A DNA stretch of 64,000 nt from Aphanothece cf. minutissima CCALA 015 (GTDB lineage: Bacteria > Cyanobacteriota > Cyanobacteriia > PCC-6307 > Cyanobiaceae): contig PVWP01000002.1 in the NCBI GenBank assembly GCA_003003925.1, forward strand, positions 310,001 to 374,000, written 5' to 3'. The notes under the pieces were generated by a model, which worked only from the letters and a program-made list of their open reading frames with translations, made no database searches and had not been told where the DNA came from. The first letter of the stretch is position 1. Each line of letters begins with the position of its first letter. Made by a program: the position numbers and the translations under genes. Shown piece by piece: positions 49,351 through 59,161 of the stretch.

Positions 49351-49919
49351 GGCTCCCCGGCCGGGGACGCCGCCAGGGCCTCCTCCAGGGGGAGCAGCTC
49401 GTCGTCGACGCCGGCACGGGTACGCACCGGGGCACTGAATCCCCGGGCCTTGACGCTGCGGGTGCCCAGCGGACCGGGGGTGCCGGCCGGCACCGCCAGC
49501 CGCAGGGCGAAACTGGAGCGCCCGGGGGGCACATCACCGATCGATCCCACCCGGGTGCGGTTCGGCAGCACCGGTTCACCACTGGCGTCGAGGATCAGGC
49601 CGAACACATCGGTATCCACCACCGGCTTGGATCCGGGGTTGACCACCACGCCGCGCAGGGCCCAGCAGGTGGCACCGCTGGGGCGGGCCAGGGTCGGCTG
49701 GGTGGCCAGGTCATCGGCGGGACAGGGCTCCAGCACCACCTCGGACACCGTCAGATCGGTGGCGCCGGCCAGGGCCGGGGCACCGCAGACCACCAGCAGC
49801 ACGAGGAACAGCCGCACCAGCAGCCGGAGGAATGGCCCGACCCGGGTGGCGACCGACCTGCCGGCCCAGCTGCCGGCCGGAGTCCTGGTCCCTGGAACGA
49901 CGATCCCTGCCTGAGTCAC
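49344..49919 (-). CDS. hypothetical exported protein
   Basis: I do not recognise this 191-residue protein. Residues ~28-52 form a signal-like hydrophobic segment (FLRLLVRLFLVLLVVCGAPALAGA), so a later start near the GTG that opens VATRVGPFL is possible. The mature part contains two Cys residues (CPADD, TCWALRG) and beta-rich sequence with PPGRSSFALRLAVPAGT, which resembles the FxxE/DUF-type extracellular beta-sandwich fold only in general style. Its ATG overlaps the stop of the MazG-like gene by 4 nt. Confidence 0.6.
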   Translation of the reverse strand: MTQAGIVVPGTRTPAGSWAGRSVATRVGPFLRLLVRLFLVLLVVCGAPALAGATDLTVSEVVLEPCPADDLATQPTLARPSGATCWALRGVVVNPGSKPVVDTDVFGLILDASGEPVLPNRTRVGSIGDVPPGRSSFALRLAVPAGTPGPLGTRSVKARGFSAPVRTRAGVDDELLPLEEALAASPAGEPQ

Positions 49920-50245
49920 CGCCGGTCGCCGCTGCCTGCGATCACGTTACGGTTCGCCCGGTCGGCCAGCTTGGCCAGGTTGGCGGCCGCCACGTCGTCG
50001 AGATCCAGCCCCAGTTCCGTGGCCAGCTGGGCCACGTACCAGAGCACGTCCCCCAGCTCCAGCCGCAGATCGTCGCGAACCTCGGGGCCGAACACCCCGG
50101 CTCGGTCGCGCAGCACCTTCTTCACCTTGTCGGCCACTTCGCCGGCCTCGCCGCACAGGCCCAGGGTGGGATAAAGGATGTTGTTGCCGGCCTCGGGGTA
50201 GCGGGCCGTCTCACGGGAGCGTTGCTGGTAGTCGTGAAAGTCCAT
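49916..50245 (-). CDS. MazG-like nucleotide pyrophosphohydrolase
   Basis: The ATG at 50245 gives 109 residues beginning MDFHDYQQRSRETARYP. The fold signature is the EExxE-x12-ExxD pattern of all-alpha NTP pyrophosphatases, here LCGEAGEVADKVKKVLRD (near residue 31) and ELGDVLWYVAQLATELG (near 65). It probably hydrolyses non-canonical dNTPs for housecleaning. It is divergent from pyk across 59 nt. Confidence 0.85.
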   Translation of the reverse strand: MDFHDYQQRSRETARYPEAGNNILYPTLGLCGEAGEVADKVKKVLRDRAGVFGPEVRDDLRLELGDVLWYVAQLATELGLDLDDVAAANLAKLADRANRNVIAGSGDRR

Positions 50246-50304
50246 TCCAAGCGCGCTCCGGGCAAGTCCGGATGGTAGTTTCCGCCCCTGTACAAGGTCG
50301 TTCA

Positions 50305-52089
50305 ATGGCCCCTCACGATCTCATGCGTCGCACAAAGATCGTGGCCACGATCGGGCCCGCCACCGAGTCGCCCGAGGTGCTGCGGCAGCTGATCGCCGCC
50401 GGCGCCACCACCTTCCGTCTCAACTTTTCCCACGGCGATCACAGCGATCACGCCGATCGGATCGCCACCATCCGCCAGGTGGCCCACGAACTGGGCGTCC
50501 ACATCGGCATCCTCCAGGACCTGCAGGGCCCCAAGATCCGGCTGGGCCGCTTCCAGGCCGGTCCCATCACCCTGGCCAAGGGGGATCCCTTCTCCCTCAC
50601 CTCCCGGGCCGTCAACTGCGACAACACGATCGCCACCGTCACCTACGACCGTCTGGCGGACGAGGTGACCAGCGGCAGCCGCATCCTGCTGGACGACGGC
50701 CGGGTGGAGATGGTGGTGGTGGAGGTGGACGGTCCCGGGCAGACCCTGAAGTGCAAGGTCACGGTGGGCGGGGTGCTTTCCAACAACAAGGGGGTCAACT
50801 TCCCCGATGTGCAGCTCTCGATCCGGGCCCTCACCCCCAAGGACCGGCGCGACCTGGCCTTCGGGCTGCAGCAGGGCGTCGACTGGGTGGCCCTGAGCTT
50901 CGTGCGCAACCCCTCCGACATGCTGGAGATCCGGGAGCTGATCCGCAGCCAGGGCCACAACACACCGGTGGTGGCCAAGATCGAGAAGTTCGAGGCCATC
51001 GACGCCATCGACGCGATCCTGCCCCTCTGCGACGGGGTGATGGTGGCCCGGGGCGACCTCGGGGTGGAGATGCCCGCTGAGGAGGTGCCGCTGCTGCAGA
51101 AGGAGCTGATCCGCAAGGCCAACAGCCTCGGCATCCCGATCATCACGGCCACCCAGATGCTCGATTCGATGGCCTCCTGCCCCCGGCCCACCCGGGCCGA
51201 GGTGAGCGATGTGGCCAACGCCATCCTCGACGGCACCGATGCGGTGATGCTCTCCAACGAGACGGCCGTCGGCGACTACCCGGTGGAGGCGGTGGCCACC
51301 ATGGACCAGATCGCCCGCCGCATCGAACGGGACTACCCCCAGCGGGTGCTGGACAGCCACATGGCGACCACCATCCCCAACGCCATCTGTCAGGCGGTCA
51401 GCAGCATCGCCCGCCAGCTCAACGCCGCGGCGATCCTGCCCCTCACCAAGACCGGCTCCACGGCGCGCAACGTCAGCAAGTTCCGCCCCAGCACCCCGAT
51501 CCTGGCGATCACCTCCGATGTCACGGTGGCCCGGCAGCTGCAGCTGGTGTGGGGGGTCAACCCCCTGCTGATCCAGGACGAGTCCAGCAGCAGCCGCACC
51601 TTCAGCGTCGCCATGGCCACGGCCCAGCAGCTGGGGCTCCTGGGCGCCGGTGATCTGGTGGTCCAGACCGCCGGCACCCTCGAAGGGGTATCCGGCTCCA
51701 CCGACCTGGTCAAGGTGGGCATCGTCTCCGCCGTCATGGGCCGTGGTGTGGGCATCGGCAGCGGCACCGTCAGTGGCAAGGTGCGCCTGGCCAGCTCGCC
51801 GGAGGATGCGGCCCGCCTGGAGGCCGGCGAGATCCTGGTGGTGCGCGAGACCAGCGCCGCCTACCTGGAGGCGATCCGCAAGGCCCGCGGGGTGATCGCC
51901 GAGGAGGAGGGCCGCCAGAGCCACGCCGCCGTGATCGCCGAGCGGCTGGGTGTGCCGGTGATCGTGGGGGTGGCCAACGCCACCCTCGAGCTGCGCATGG
52001 GCGAGGTGGTCACCCTCGAGATCCAGGAGGGGGTGGTGCACCGGGGACCCCGCAGTGCCCACCCTTCGGCGGTGCCGTCTTTCCTCTAG
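50305..52089 (+). CDS. pyk: pyruvate kinase with C-terminal PEP-utilizer domain
   Basis: It makes pyruvate and ATP from PEP and ADP. From the ATG at 50305 the protein has 594 residues. Family motifs are TKIVATIGPATESPEVL near residue 8, NFSHGDHSDH, VDWVALSFVRNPSDML near 194, VAKIEKFEAIDAIDAIL near 219, VARGDLGVEMPAEEVP near 246 and ATQMLDSMASCPRPTRAEVSDVANAILDGTDAVMLSNETA. A C-terminal phosphohistidine-like swivel domain (about 480-590, LVVRETSAAYLEAIRKARGVIAEEEGRQSHAAVIAERLG) is fused, as in Bacillus-type enzymes. Confidence 0.97.
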   Translation: MAPHDLMRRTKIVATIGPATESPEVLRQLIAAGATTFRLNFSHGDHSDHADRIATIRQVAHELGVHIGILQDLQGPKIRLGRFQAGPITLAKGDPFSLTSRAVNCDNTIATVTYDRLADEVTSGSRILLDDGRVEMVVVEVDGPGQTLKCKVTVGGVLSNNKGVNFPDVQLSIRALTPKDRRDLAFGLQQGVDWVALSFVRNPSDMLEIRELIRSQGHNTPVVAKIEKFEAIDAIDAILPLCDGVMVARGDLGVEMPAEEVPLLQKELIRKANSLGIPIITATQMLDSMASCPRPTRAEVSDVANAILDGTDAVMLSNETAVGDYPVEAVATMDQIARRIERDYPQRVLDSHMATTIPNAICQAVSSIARQLNAAAILPLTKTGSTARNVSKFRPSTPILAITSDVTVARQLQLVWGVNPLLIQDESSSSRTFSVAMATAQQLGLLGAGDLVVQTAGTLEGVSGSTDLVKVGIVSAVMGRGVGIGSGTVSGKVRLASSPEDAARLEAGEILVVRETSAAYLEAIRKARGVIAEEEGRQSHAAVIAERLGVPVIVGVANATLELRMGEVVTLEIQEGVVHRGPRSAHPSAVPSFL

Positions 52090-52116
52090 AACCGAAGCGA
52101 CTCCGGCTGCGCCGCC

Positions 52117-53346
52117 ATGGCCTCCAAGCTGCCCCTGAGCGAGACGGTGGCCATGGCGCTGCTGACGCTGCGCTCCAACCGTCTGCGCAGCCTGCTCACC
52201 ATGCTCGGCATCGTGATCGGCAACGCCTCGGTCATCACCCTGGTGGGGGTGGGGCGTGGCGCCCAGAACCTGGCCGAGAGCCAGCTCAGCACCCTGGGCG
52301 CCAACGTGCTGTTCGTGGTGCCCGGCAACAACGACACGCGCCGCCAGGGGATCGAGACTCCGCGCACCCTGGTGCTGGAGGACGCCAAGGCCATCGCCGA
52401 GCAGGTGCCGAGCGTGCGTCGCGTCGCCCCCCAGATCACCCTCAATGAGGTGGCCCAGGCGGGGGGGTTCAGCTCCACGATCTCGGTGTCCGGGGTGACG
52501 CCGGAATTCCTGCCGGTGCGCAGCTTCGAGGTGACCCGGGGCCGCTTCATCGACGAGCGCGATCTCAAGGGCGCCCGCAACGTGGTGGTGATCGGGCCCG
52601 ATCTGCAGAAGAAGCTGATGCCCACCGGCGAAGCCCTGGGCCGCCAGCTCCGCATCCGGGACAAGTCCTTCGAGGTCATCGGCGTGCTGGCGTCCAAGGG
52701 GGCGGTGTTCGGCTCCAACCAGGACGAGAACGCCTACATCCCCCTCACCACCATGGTGAGCCAGCTGAGCGGACGGGATCCCACCTTCGGCGTCAGCCTC
52801 ACCTTCATCAGCGTGGAGGCCCGCGACGAAGCCAGCACCGGCGCCGCCGCCTTCCAGATCACCAACCTGCTGCGCCAGCGCCACCGCATCCTGCGGGAGG
52901 ACGACTTCGCCGTGCGCTCCCAGAAGGATGCCCTCACGATCGTCGGCACGATCACCGGCGGGCTCACCCTGATGCTCGCCGCGATCGGCGCCGTGTCCCT
53001 GCTGGTGGGCGGGATCGGCATCATGAACATCATGCTGGTGTCGGTGAGTGAACGCACCGAGGAGATCGGCCTGCGCAAGGCCCTCGGAGCCCGCAGCAGC
53101 GACGTGCTGCTCCAGTTCCTGGTGGAGTCCCTGGTCCTTGCCAGCCTCGGCGGGGTGATCGGCAGTGCCATGGGCCTGGGCACCGTGGCCCTGGTGGCGG
53201 CCTTCACCCCCCTGCCGGCCACGATCGAGGCCAGCACCGTGTTGCTGACGGTGGGGCTGTCCGGCTCGATCGGCCTGTTCTTCGGGGTGGTGCCGGCCCG
53301 CCGCGCCGCCCGACTGGATCCGATCGCGGCCCTGAGGAGTCTCTGA
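52117..53346 (+). CDS. ABC transporter permease, MacB/FtsX family
   Basis: This 409-residue protein has the MacB-type layout: TM1 near residues 25-50 (SLLTMLGIVIGNASVITLVGVG), a large periplasmic domain (about 55-270), then three TM segments (LMLAAIGAVSLLVGGIGIMNIMLVSVSERTEEIGLRKALGA, SLVLASLGGVIGSAMGLGTVALVAAF, VGLSGSIGLFFGVVPARRAARLDPIAAL). It transmits ATP hydrolysis rather than forming a pore. No partner ATPase or membrane-fusion gene is adjacent, so the partner must be encoded elsewhere. Confidence 0.9.
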   Translation: MASKLPLSETVAMALLTLRSNRLRSLLTMLGIVIGNASVITLVGVGRGAQNLAESQLSTLGANVLFVVPGNNDTRRQGIETPRTLVLEDAKAIAEQVPSVRRVAPQITLNEVAQAGGFSSTISVSGVTPEFLPVRSFEVTRGRFIDERDLKGARNVVVIGPDLQKKLMPTGEALGRQLRIRDKSFEVIGVLASKGAVFGSNQDENAYIPLTTMVSQLSGRDPTFGVSLTFISVEARDEASTGAAAFQITNLLRQRHRILREDDFAVRSQKDALTIVGTITGGLTLMLAAIGAVSLLVGGIGIMNIMLVSVSERTEEIGLRKALGARSSDVLLQFLVESLVLASLGGVIGSAMGLGTVALVAAFTPLPATIEASTVLLTVGLSGSIGLFFGVVPARRAARLDPIAALRSL

Positions 53347-53496
53347 AGCCGCCGGCGGGGCCGCAGCGGTCGCCCGTGGGGGCCTAGCCCCGGCTTCGCC
53401 CAGGGAGAATAGAAGAAAAGATTAAGACTGCCAATCCGTCGCCTTCGTCACCGAATCCCCACAGCCGCAATGGCTTGATGGTATGGACGTCGCCGC

Positions 53497-53805
53497 ATGA
53501 AGGTGTTGGATCAACTGGCCCGGACGGAACAGGTGGATTGCGGCTACCGGAACAGCTCCGACCGCATGGTCATCCTGCGCTGCATCGGGCCGGGGCAGTT
53601 CTTCCTCGAACGGGTCGTGTTTCCTTTCGAACTCCTGACCTTTCAGTGTCCCGAGAGGAGCGAGGTGGAGATCTGGACGCACGGCCTGGGTGGCCCGGAA
53701 CTGCTCGAATCGATCGAGTCTCGCGAACTGATCATGGAATCGGCCCCCGTGCCTGAGGCTGCCGCCGGCGGCATCGAGCTCAACCCCTGGCTGCAGGCCA
53801 GCTGA
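53497..53805 (+). CDS. DUF1830 family protein
   Basis: This 102-residue protein matches the cyanobacterial DUF1830 family: CGYRNSSDRMVILRCIGPGQFFLERVVFPFELLTFQCPERSEVEIWTHG-type core, with the family hallmark FFLERVVFPFE. It is soluble and small; function is unknown. The preceding 150-nt spacer holds a less GC-rich patch (near 53408-53432) and a GGGGC/GCCCC inverted repeat at 53379-53391, but no other gene. Confidence 0.78.
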   Translation: MKVLDQLARTEQVDCGYRNSSDRMVILRCIGPGQFFLERVVFPFELLTFQCPERSEVEIWTHGLGGPELLESIESRELIMESAPVPEAAAGGIELNPWLQAS

Positions 53806-53880
53806 CCACCCCGCACCGGCGCTGCCGGGCTCCCGCTGGCGGGCCCCGCGCTCTTAAGGTTGTCCAAAAGCTTCACAACC

Positions 53881-55860
53881 ATGAATCAGCGCTGGCGTGT
53901 CCTTGCCCTGTGGCTGTTGCCGGTCGCCGTGGCCCTGTTCCTGGGCTGGCAGTTGCTGAGTTCCGGAGGGCGCCTGGCCCCCGCCGGCAGTGGCGGCGAC
54001 ACCAGCGCCCCCCGCAATGCGGCGGTGGCCCGGATGAGCTACGGGCGCTTCCTGGATTACGTGGAGGCGGGGCGCGTCACCGCCGTTGATATCTTCGACG
54101 GGGGTCGCACCGCCGTGATCGAGGCGGTGGATCCAGACCTCGACAACCGCGTCCAGCGCCTGCGCGTCGATCTGCCCGGCGTCGCTCCGGAGCTGATCAA
54201 CAAGCTCAAGGATCAGGGCATCAGCTTCGATGTCCATCCGCCCAAGTCCACCCCGCCGGCCCTGGGGCTGCTGGGCAACCTGCTCTTCCCGCTGCTGCTG
54301 ATCGGCTCGCTGATCTTCCTGGCCCGGCGTTCCTCCGGCATGCCGGGTGGCCCCGGCCAGGCCATGCAGTTCGGCAAGTCCAAGGCCCGTTTCGCCATGG
54401 AGGCGGAAACCGGCGTCAAGTTCGATGACGTCGCCGGGGTGGAGGAGGCCAAGCAGGATCTGCAGGAGGTGGTCACCTTCCTCAAGACCCCCGAGCGCTT
54501 CACCTCGGTGGGAGCCAAGATCCCCCGCGGTGTGCTGCTGGTCGGTCCCCCCGGCACCGGCAAGACCCTGCTGGCCAAGGCGATCGCCGGCGAGGCCGGG
54601 GTGCCTTTCTTCTCCCTCTCCGGTTCCGAGTTTGTGGAGATGTTCGTCGGGGTCGGCGCCAGCCGGGTGCGCGACCTGTTCAAGCGGGCCAAGGAGAACA
54701 GCCCCTGTCTGATCTTCATCGATGAGATCGACGCGGTCGGCCGCCAGCGGGGCGCCGGCATCGGCGGCGGCAACGATGAGCGGGAGCAGACCCTCAACCA
54801 GCTCCTCACGGAGATGGATGGCTTCGAGGGCAACAGCGGCATCATCATCATCGCCGCCACCAACCGGCCCGACGTGCTGGATTCGGCCCTGATGCGGCCC
54901 GGCCGTTTCGATCGCCAGGTGCAGGTGGACGCGCCCGACATCAAGGGTCGGCTCTCGATCCTCAAGGTGCACAGCCGCAACAAGAAGCTGGCTGACGACG
55001 TCTCCCTGGAGATGATCGCCCGCCGCACCCCCGGCTTCACCGGCGCCGACCTGGCCAACCTGCTGAATGAGGCGGCGATCCTCACCGCCCGCCGGCGCAA
55101 GGAGGCCACCGGTCTGGCCGAGATCGACGATGCCGTCGACCGGATCATCGCCGGCATGGAGGGCAAGCCCCTCACCGATGGCCGCAGCAAGCGCCTGATC
55201 GCTTATCACGAGGTGGGCCACGCCCTGGTGGGCACCCTGGTGAAGCAGCACGATCCGGTGCAGAAAGTCACCCTCATTCCCCGGGGCCAGGCCCAGGGCC
55301 TCACCTGGTTCGCCCCCGATGAGGAGCAGATGCTGGTCAGCCGAGCCCAGCTGAGGGCCCGGATCATGGGGGCCCTCGGGGGCCGTGCCGCCGAGGATGT
55401 GGTGTTCGGCCACTCCGAGGTCACCACCGGGGCCGGCGGCGACATCCAGCAGGTGGCCTCGATGGCCCGGCAGATGGTGACCCGCTTCGGGATGAGCGAT
55501 CTGGGTCCGATGTCCCTGGAGGCCGGCAACCAGGAGGTGTTTCTGGGCCGCGACCTGATGACCCGCAGCGATGTCTCCGATGCCATCGCCCACAAGATCG
55601 ACGAGGCCGTCCGCCAGATCGTCCAGAGCTGCTACACAGACACGGTGAGGCTGGTGGCCGAGCACCGGGCCTGCATGGACCGGCTGGTGGAGCTGCTGAT
55701 CGAGAAGGAGAGCCTCGACGGCGACGAATTCCGTCTGATCGTTTCGGAGTTCGCCTCGATTCCCGACAAGGATCGCTTCTCCCCCCTGCTCACCGCCGCC
55801 GACCTGGCGACTGTTCCCCCGCAGGGCCCCGCCGTGGCTGAGACCAGCGAAGCCTCCTGA
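53881..55860 (+). CDS. ftsH: ATP-dependent zinc metalloprotease FtsH (FtsH2-like)
   Basis: FtsH hexamers degrade damaged D1 during photosystem II repair. The ATG at 53881 gives 659 residues: two TM segments ([19 protein letters not shown], and [20 protein letters not shown] near 130-150) enclose a lumenal domain. The AAA+ core has Walker [20 protein letters not shown], Walker [16 protein letters not shown] and [21 protein letters not shown]. The zinc site is HEVGHALVG. The sequence resembles Synechocystis FtsH2 (Slr0228) closely in [19 protein letters not shown] and in the C-terminal [12 protein letters not shown]. It is convergent with clpP. Confidence 0.95.
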   Translation: MNQRWRVLALWLLPVAVALFLGWQLLSSGGRLAPAGSGGDTSAPRNAAVARMSYGRFLDYVEAGRVTAVDIFDGGRTAVIEAVDPDLDNRVQRLRVDLPGVAPELINKLKDQGISFDVHPPKSTPPALGLLGNLLFPLLLIGSLIFLARRSSGMPGGPGQAMQFGKSKARFAMEAETGVKFDDVAGVEEAKQDLQEVVTFLKTPERFTSVGAKIPRGVLLVGPPGTGKTLLAKAIAGEAGVPFFSLSGSEFVEMFVGVGASRVRDLFKRAKENSPCLIFIDEIDAVGRQRGAGIGGGNDEREQTLNQLLTEMDGFEGNSGIIIIAATNRPDVLDSALMRPGRFDRQVQVDAPDIKGRLSILKVHSRNKKLADDVSLEMIARRTPGFTGADLANLLNEAAILTARRRKEATGLAEIDDAVDRIIAGMEGKPLTDGRSKRLIAYHEVGHALVGTLVKQHDPVQKVTLIPRGQAQGLTWFAPDEEQMLVSRAQLRARIMGALGGRAAEDVVFGHSEVTTGAGGDIQQVASMARQMVTRFGMSDLGPMSLEAGNQEVFLGRDLMTRSDVSDAIAHKIDEAVRQIVQSCYTDTVRLVAEHRACMDRLVELLIEKESLDGDEFRLIVSEFASIPDKDRFSPLLTAADLATVPPQGPAVAETSEAS

Positions 55861-55880
55861 GCTCCGGCTTTAGCGCCATG

Positions 55881-55913
55881 AAAAAAGGGGCCTGCTCCGG
55901 CAGGCCCTTTTTT
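55881..55913. terminator. bidirectional Rho-independent terminator between ftsH and clpP
   Basis: GGGCCTG (55888-55894) pairs with CAGGCCC (55901-55907) around a 6-nt loop, flanked by six A residues on the left and six T residues on the right. It therefore works as a terminator in both directions for the convergent ftsH and clpP. Confidence 0.92.
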
Positions 55914-55928
55914 GTGGGCGGCTGGGGC

Positions 55929-56519
55929 TCAGACGGGGCGAACAGGCCGCTTTTCGATCACCTTGTCGATCAGGCCGTAGGCCATCGCTTCGGCCGGCGA
56001 CATGAAGAAGTCCCGATCGGTGTCGATCTGAATGCGCTCCAGATCCTGTCCGGTCCGGCTCGCCAGTTCACGGTTGAGCTTGTCCTTCAGATAGAGGATC
56101 TCATCGGCCTGGATGCGGATGTCGCTGGCCTGGCCCCGGGCCCCGCCGAGGGGCTGGTGGATCATGATCCGGGAATGGCTGAGGCTGCTGCGCTTGCCCT
56201 TGGCGCCGGCGCAGAGCAGGAAGGCGCCCATGCTGGCCGCCAGGCCAACGCAGACCGTCTGGACGTCGGGTTTGATGTGCTGCATCGTGTCAAAGATGCC
56301 AAGGCCGTCGTAAACCGAACCGCCGGGGGAATTGACATAGAGGAAGATATCCTTTTCAGGATCTTCGGCCTCCAGAAACAGCAGCTGGGCCACCACGCGG
56401 TTGGCAGACTCCGCCGTCACCGGTTCGCCGAGGAAGATGATCCTCTCGCGCAGCAGGCGGGAATAGATGTCGAAGGCTCTTTCACCGCGACCCGACTCCT
56501 CGATGACGATCGGGATCAT
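55929..56519 (-). CDS. clpP: ATP-dependent Clp protease proteolytic subunit
   Basis: This 196-residue serine protease subunit has the catalytic triad context intact: [20 protein letters not shown] (Ser near residue 98), [19 protein letters not shown] (His near 123) and [21 protein letters not shown] (Asp near 170). [21 protein letters not shown] is the substrate-binding strand. Cyanobacteria carry several clpP/clpR paralogues; this one has the complete active site, so it is a true ClpP and not ClpR. It is divergent from thf1. Confidence 0.95.
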   Translation of the reverse strand: MIPIVIEESGRGERAFDIYSRLLRERIIFLGEPVTAESANRVVAQLLFLEAEDPEKDIFLYVNSPGGSVYDGLGIFDTMQHIKPDVQTVCVGLAASMGAFLLCAGAKGKRSSLSHSRIMIHQPLGGARGQASDIRIQADEILYLKDKLNRELASRTGQDLERIQIDTDRDFFMSPAEAMAYGLIDKVIEKRPVRPV

Positions 56520-56614
56520 GGGCTCCAGACAGGCGATTGAAACGATCCTACCCAGCCGCCGATCGGGTCGAGTGCCTGCAGCGCTAAGGTCGCTGCAACG
56601 AAGAATCCATCCGC

Positions 56615-57310
56615 GTGAGCGCTGCTCTCACCGTCGCCGACAGCAAGCGCGCCTTCCACGGCGCCTTCCCCCATGTCATCAGTCCCCTCTACCGGCGCAT
56701 GGTCGACGAACTGCTGGTGGAGCTCCACCTGCTGAGCCGTCAGAAGGGCTTCCAGAGTGATCCCCTGTTCGCCGTCGGACTGGTGCAGGTGTTCGATGGC
56801 TTTGCCCGGGGCTACCGTCCCGAAGCCCAGAAGGCCCCCCTCTTCCAGGCCCTCTGCGCCTCCTCCGGCTTCGATGGCCCCGACCTGCGCCGCCAGTGCG
56901 AGGAAGCCCTGGCCGCCATGGGACGCCACAGCCAGGCCGAGGTGCGCCAGTGGATCGAGAGCCAGGGGGCGGGGGCCCCGCCGCCGGTGGCCACCGCCCT
57001 GGCCGGCATCCGCCGGCCCGACTTCCACTACTCGCGTCTGATGGCCGTCGGCCTGCTGGCCCTGCTGGAGCAGGCCCTGGCCGACGACGCCATGGAACCC
57101 CAGGCCCTGCGCCAGCTGGCCCACGACATCGGCGCGTCGATGGGCCTGCTGCGCGACCGTCTCGACAAGGACCTCGCCCTCTACGCCAGCAACCTGGAGA
57201 AGATGTCCATGGCCGTCGAGCTCATGGAGGAGACGGTGGCCGCCGAGCGTCGGCGGCGCGAGCGCCAGGCCGTCAGCGGCTCACCTGAAGGCGTCCCTTC
57301 AGCCAGCTGA
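56615..57310 (+). CDS. thf1: Thf1/Psb29, PSII and thylakoid biogenesis protein
   Basis: This 231-residue protein (GTG start) matches Psb29/Thf1: [65 protein letters not shown] is the conserved N-terminal block; [18 protein letters not shown] and [19 protein letters not shown] form the C-terminal helical part. In cyanobacteria Thf1 associates with and stabilises FtsH complexes, so its position two genes from ftsH is meaningful. A TAAGGT hexamer upstream may be its -10 box. The 3' end overlaps the convergent unknown gene by 38 nt. Confidence 0.95.
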   Translation: MSAALTVADSKRAFHGAFPHVISPLYRRMVDELLVELHLLSRQKGFQSDPLFAVGLVQVFDGFARGYRPEAQKAPLFQALCASSGFDGPDLRRQCEEALAAMGRHSQAEVRQWIESQGAGAPPPVATALAGIRRPDFHYSRLMAVGLLALLEQALADDAMEPQALRQLAHDIGASMGLLRDRLDKDLALYASNLEKMSMAVELMEETVAAERRRRERQAVSGSPEGVPSAS

Positions 57311-58661
57311 GCCCGTCGGCTCCGTTAGCCGTTGTGCCGGGAAGGGACTCCATCCACAGCTGATCGGCCCGTCGCACCAGCTCCGGCAAGGGTTCGGGGA
57401 GCAGGCCCAGCTGGTCCAGCCCCCTTGGCCGGACCCGCAACCACAGCTCACCGCTGGCCGGCGCGCCCGTCCCTGAGGTGGTCATGGCTTGCCAGCGGCC
57501 GGGCACCGGACCGAGGAACAGCAGCAACTGGGGTGCGGGTCCCCCCTCGCCGATCCAGCGCCATCCCCCGAGCACCACGCCGTCCTGCCGGCTCCAGGTG
57601 GCGGCACCCTCCTGGGATGCGGCCGCGGTGGGGCCCGCCTCCAGCCCCTGGGCCTGCAGGGCCCGGGCCAGACCCTGCAGCAGCTGGCGCCAGCCCTGGC
57701 GGTCGGCCCCCACCGCCACCTGGAGCTCGAGCGAGGCCTGGAAGGCACCGGTGAGCTGGGGCTGGAGCCGCAGCCGGAACGGGGAACGCCGCAGCAGGGC
57801 GAGCCCCTTGGTGTCGATGCCGTAGCGGGCCGCCAGGGGATCGCGGATCAGCTGGCGGGCCAGAAGTCCCCGGAACAGCTGCTCGAGGGAGGAGCCCTGC
57901 AGCTCCAGCAGCAGGTCGGCGGGCAGGGGCGGCCGGGCGGACGGCGGCAGGTCCGGGATCCTCAGGCGGCCCGCCGGGCCGGTGGAGGCGGGGCGATCGG
58001 AGGCTTCGCCGCGCCAGCGCACCTCCGAGCCCTCCAGGGACAGAGAGAAGCAACCCTCCTGGTAGGCCTCCAGCAGGGGAGCAAGGGGCCCCACCAGGGC
58101 CCCGAGTCCGGAGGCGTTCCAGAACACGCCCTGGCCACTTTCCAGGCGGGGCAGGCAGGTGCTGAACAGTCCGCGGCCGGCCCGCTGGTCGGGCCGCAGC
58201 TGGTCCTGCAGCAGGCGCCGGGAGAGGGGATCCGGTGCCACCACCAGCAGGTTCCCCACCCGCAGGCCCTGGGCCGGCAGGGGCGGCCGGGCCCCGCCGG
58301 CGGCGTTCTCCTGCAGCACCAGGTAGGCGCCCCCGTCGGTGTGCGGTCCCCAGAACTGCCACCAGGTGCGGCGCTGCTCGCGCCACAGCCGGCGGCCCGC
58401 GGCCTCGCCGAGGCGATCTCGCCAGAGGGCCGGAACCGGCCGCTCCGGGCTGGCGGGGAAACTCTGCAGCAGGCTGCTCACCGCCATCAGCTGCTCAAGT
58501 CCCTGGGCGCGGGGCCGGGGCCAGCGCCACAGGGCGAGGCTCGGCAGCAGCAGCAACAGCAGCAGGGTGACCGTGGTGAGCGGCAGGGGAGGCGGCCCGG
58601 GTAGCCGGGGCAGGGCCGGCGCCACCAGCGAGCGGCGCAGACGATCGATCGGGCGGCTCAT
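57273..58661 (-). CDS. hypothetical membrane-anchored protein
   Basis: I do not recognise this 462-residue protein with confidence. It has a short basic N-terminus, one membrane segment (TTVTLLLLLLLPSLALWRW, residues ~29-47) and a large presumably periplasmic/lumenal domain rich in Leu, Gly, Arg and Trp. Features include an LVVAPDPLSRRLLQDQL stretch near 155 and repeated ~30-residue beta-type blocks. Cyanobacterial proteins of the DUF3352 type have comparable size and layout, but I cannot verify this. It overlaps the 3' end of thf1. Confidence 0.6.
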   Translation of the reverse strand: MSRPIDRLRRSLVAPALPRLPGPPPLPLTTVTLLLLLLLPSLALWRWPRPRAQGLEQLMAVSSLLQSFPASPERPVPALWRDRLGEAAGRRLWREQRRTWWQFWGPHTDGGAYLVLQENAAGGARPPLPAQGLRVGNLLVVAPDPLSRRLLQDQLRPDQRAGRGLFSTCLPRLESGQGVFWNASGLGALVGPLAPLLEAYQEGCFSLSLEGSEVRWRGEASDRPASTGPAGRLRIPDLPPSARPPLPADLLLELQGSSLEQLFRGLLARQLIRDPLAARYGIDTKGLALLRRSPFRLRLQPQLTGAFQASLELQVAVGADRQGWRQLLQGLARALQAQGLEAGPTAAASQEGAATWSRQDGVVLGGWRWIGEGGPAPQLLLFLGPVPGRWQAMTTSGTGAPASGELWLRVRPRGLDQLGLLPEPLPELVRRADQLWMESLPGTTANGADGLSWLKGRLQVSR

Positions 58662-58854
58662 GCAATCGCCGGCGGGTTGGGGCCAGGGAGGGTGGGACGT
58701 CGCGGCCGGCCCCGGGGCCGCTCCTTCATCGGTGGTGACCCTGGCGAAAGCGGGCGTCTGCGCAGGGGGGCGATGGCCAGGCGACCAGCAGCGGAGCGCT
58801 CACCCAAAGAGGCCTTTCGGCCGCCTCGCGCCGGGGCTGGTCAAGGGTTGACCA

Positions 58855-59019
58855 TCAGCGGTTGCGGCCTTCGCTGGAGCGCCGTCGGCGCTTGTCGCGC
58901 CATTCGACGGTGGAGAGATAGATCACACCCACACTCACGAAGAGCAGCAGGGCGGAGGCCAGGCCCGCCAGCAGGGTGGTGGTGGGGAAGGCCAGATCAG
59001 AAACCGATGCTGTTGTCAC
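58855..59019 (-). CDS. 54-residue single-pass membrane protein overlapping petN
   Basis: Read from the GTG at 59019, this gives 54 residues: a short polar N-terminus, one strongly hydrophobic segment ([21 protein letters not shown], about 15-36), then a very basic tail [18 protein letters not shown]. It starts within petN in another frame (23-nt overlap) and has no usable ATG/GTG between the petN stop and the membrane segment. A GTGGGG about 8 nt before the GTG might act as ribosome-binding site. No family assignment is made. The 193 nt downstream (58662-58854) hold no gene I can see. Confidence 0.55.
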   Translation of the reverse strand: MTTASVSDLAFPTTTLLAGLASALLLFVSVGVIYLSTVEWRDKRRRRSSEGRNR

Positions 59020-59098
59020 CGTTGCGGCCCCACACCACCATGGCGATCGAGAAGGTGAAGATGGCCGCCAGGGCGGACCAACCAAGGGTGATCAACAT
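58997..59098 (-). CDS. petN: cytochrome b6-f complex subunit VIII
   Basis: This 33-residue single-helix protein is [20 protein letters not shown] followed by [13 protein letters not shown], which matches PetN of picocyanobacteria (the [14 protein letters not shown] core is diagnostic). It stabilises the b6f dimer in the thylakoid. The ATG is at 59098 and the TGA at 58997-58999. On the minus strand TAGGTA upstream is a possible -10 box. The neighbouring small ORF overlaps its 3' end. Confidence 0.93.
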   Translation of the reverse strand: MLITLGWSALAAIFTFSIAMVVWGRNGDNSIGF

Positions 59099-59161
59099 CG
59101 GGCCCGGTTCAAGACTCCGCGCATGTTACCTACGCTGGGGACCGGCAGCCGCTGCAGGCCC

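Noticed and set aside
50302..52884. 860-codon open frame antisense to pyk and the ABC permease
   Set aside because: It spans two genes with full motifs on the plus strand and has His/Gly/Asp-rich shadow composition.
58662..58854. Spacer examined for a small RNA or photosystem micro-gene
   Set aside because: Only GC-rich sequence without a promoter-terminator pair or a plausible short reading frame with a family match.
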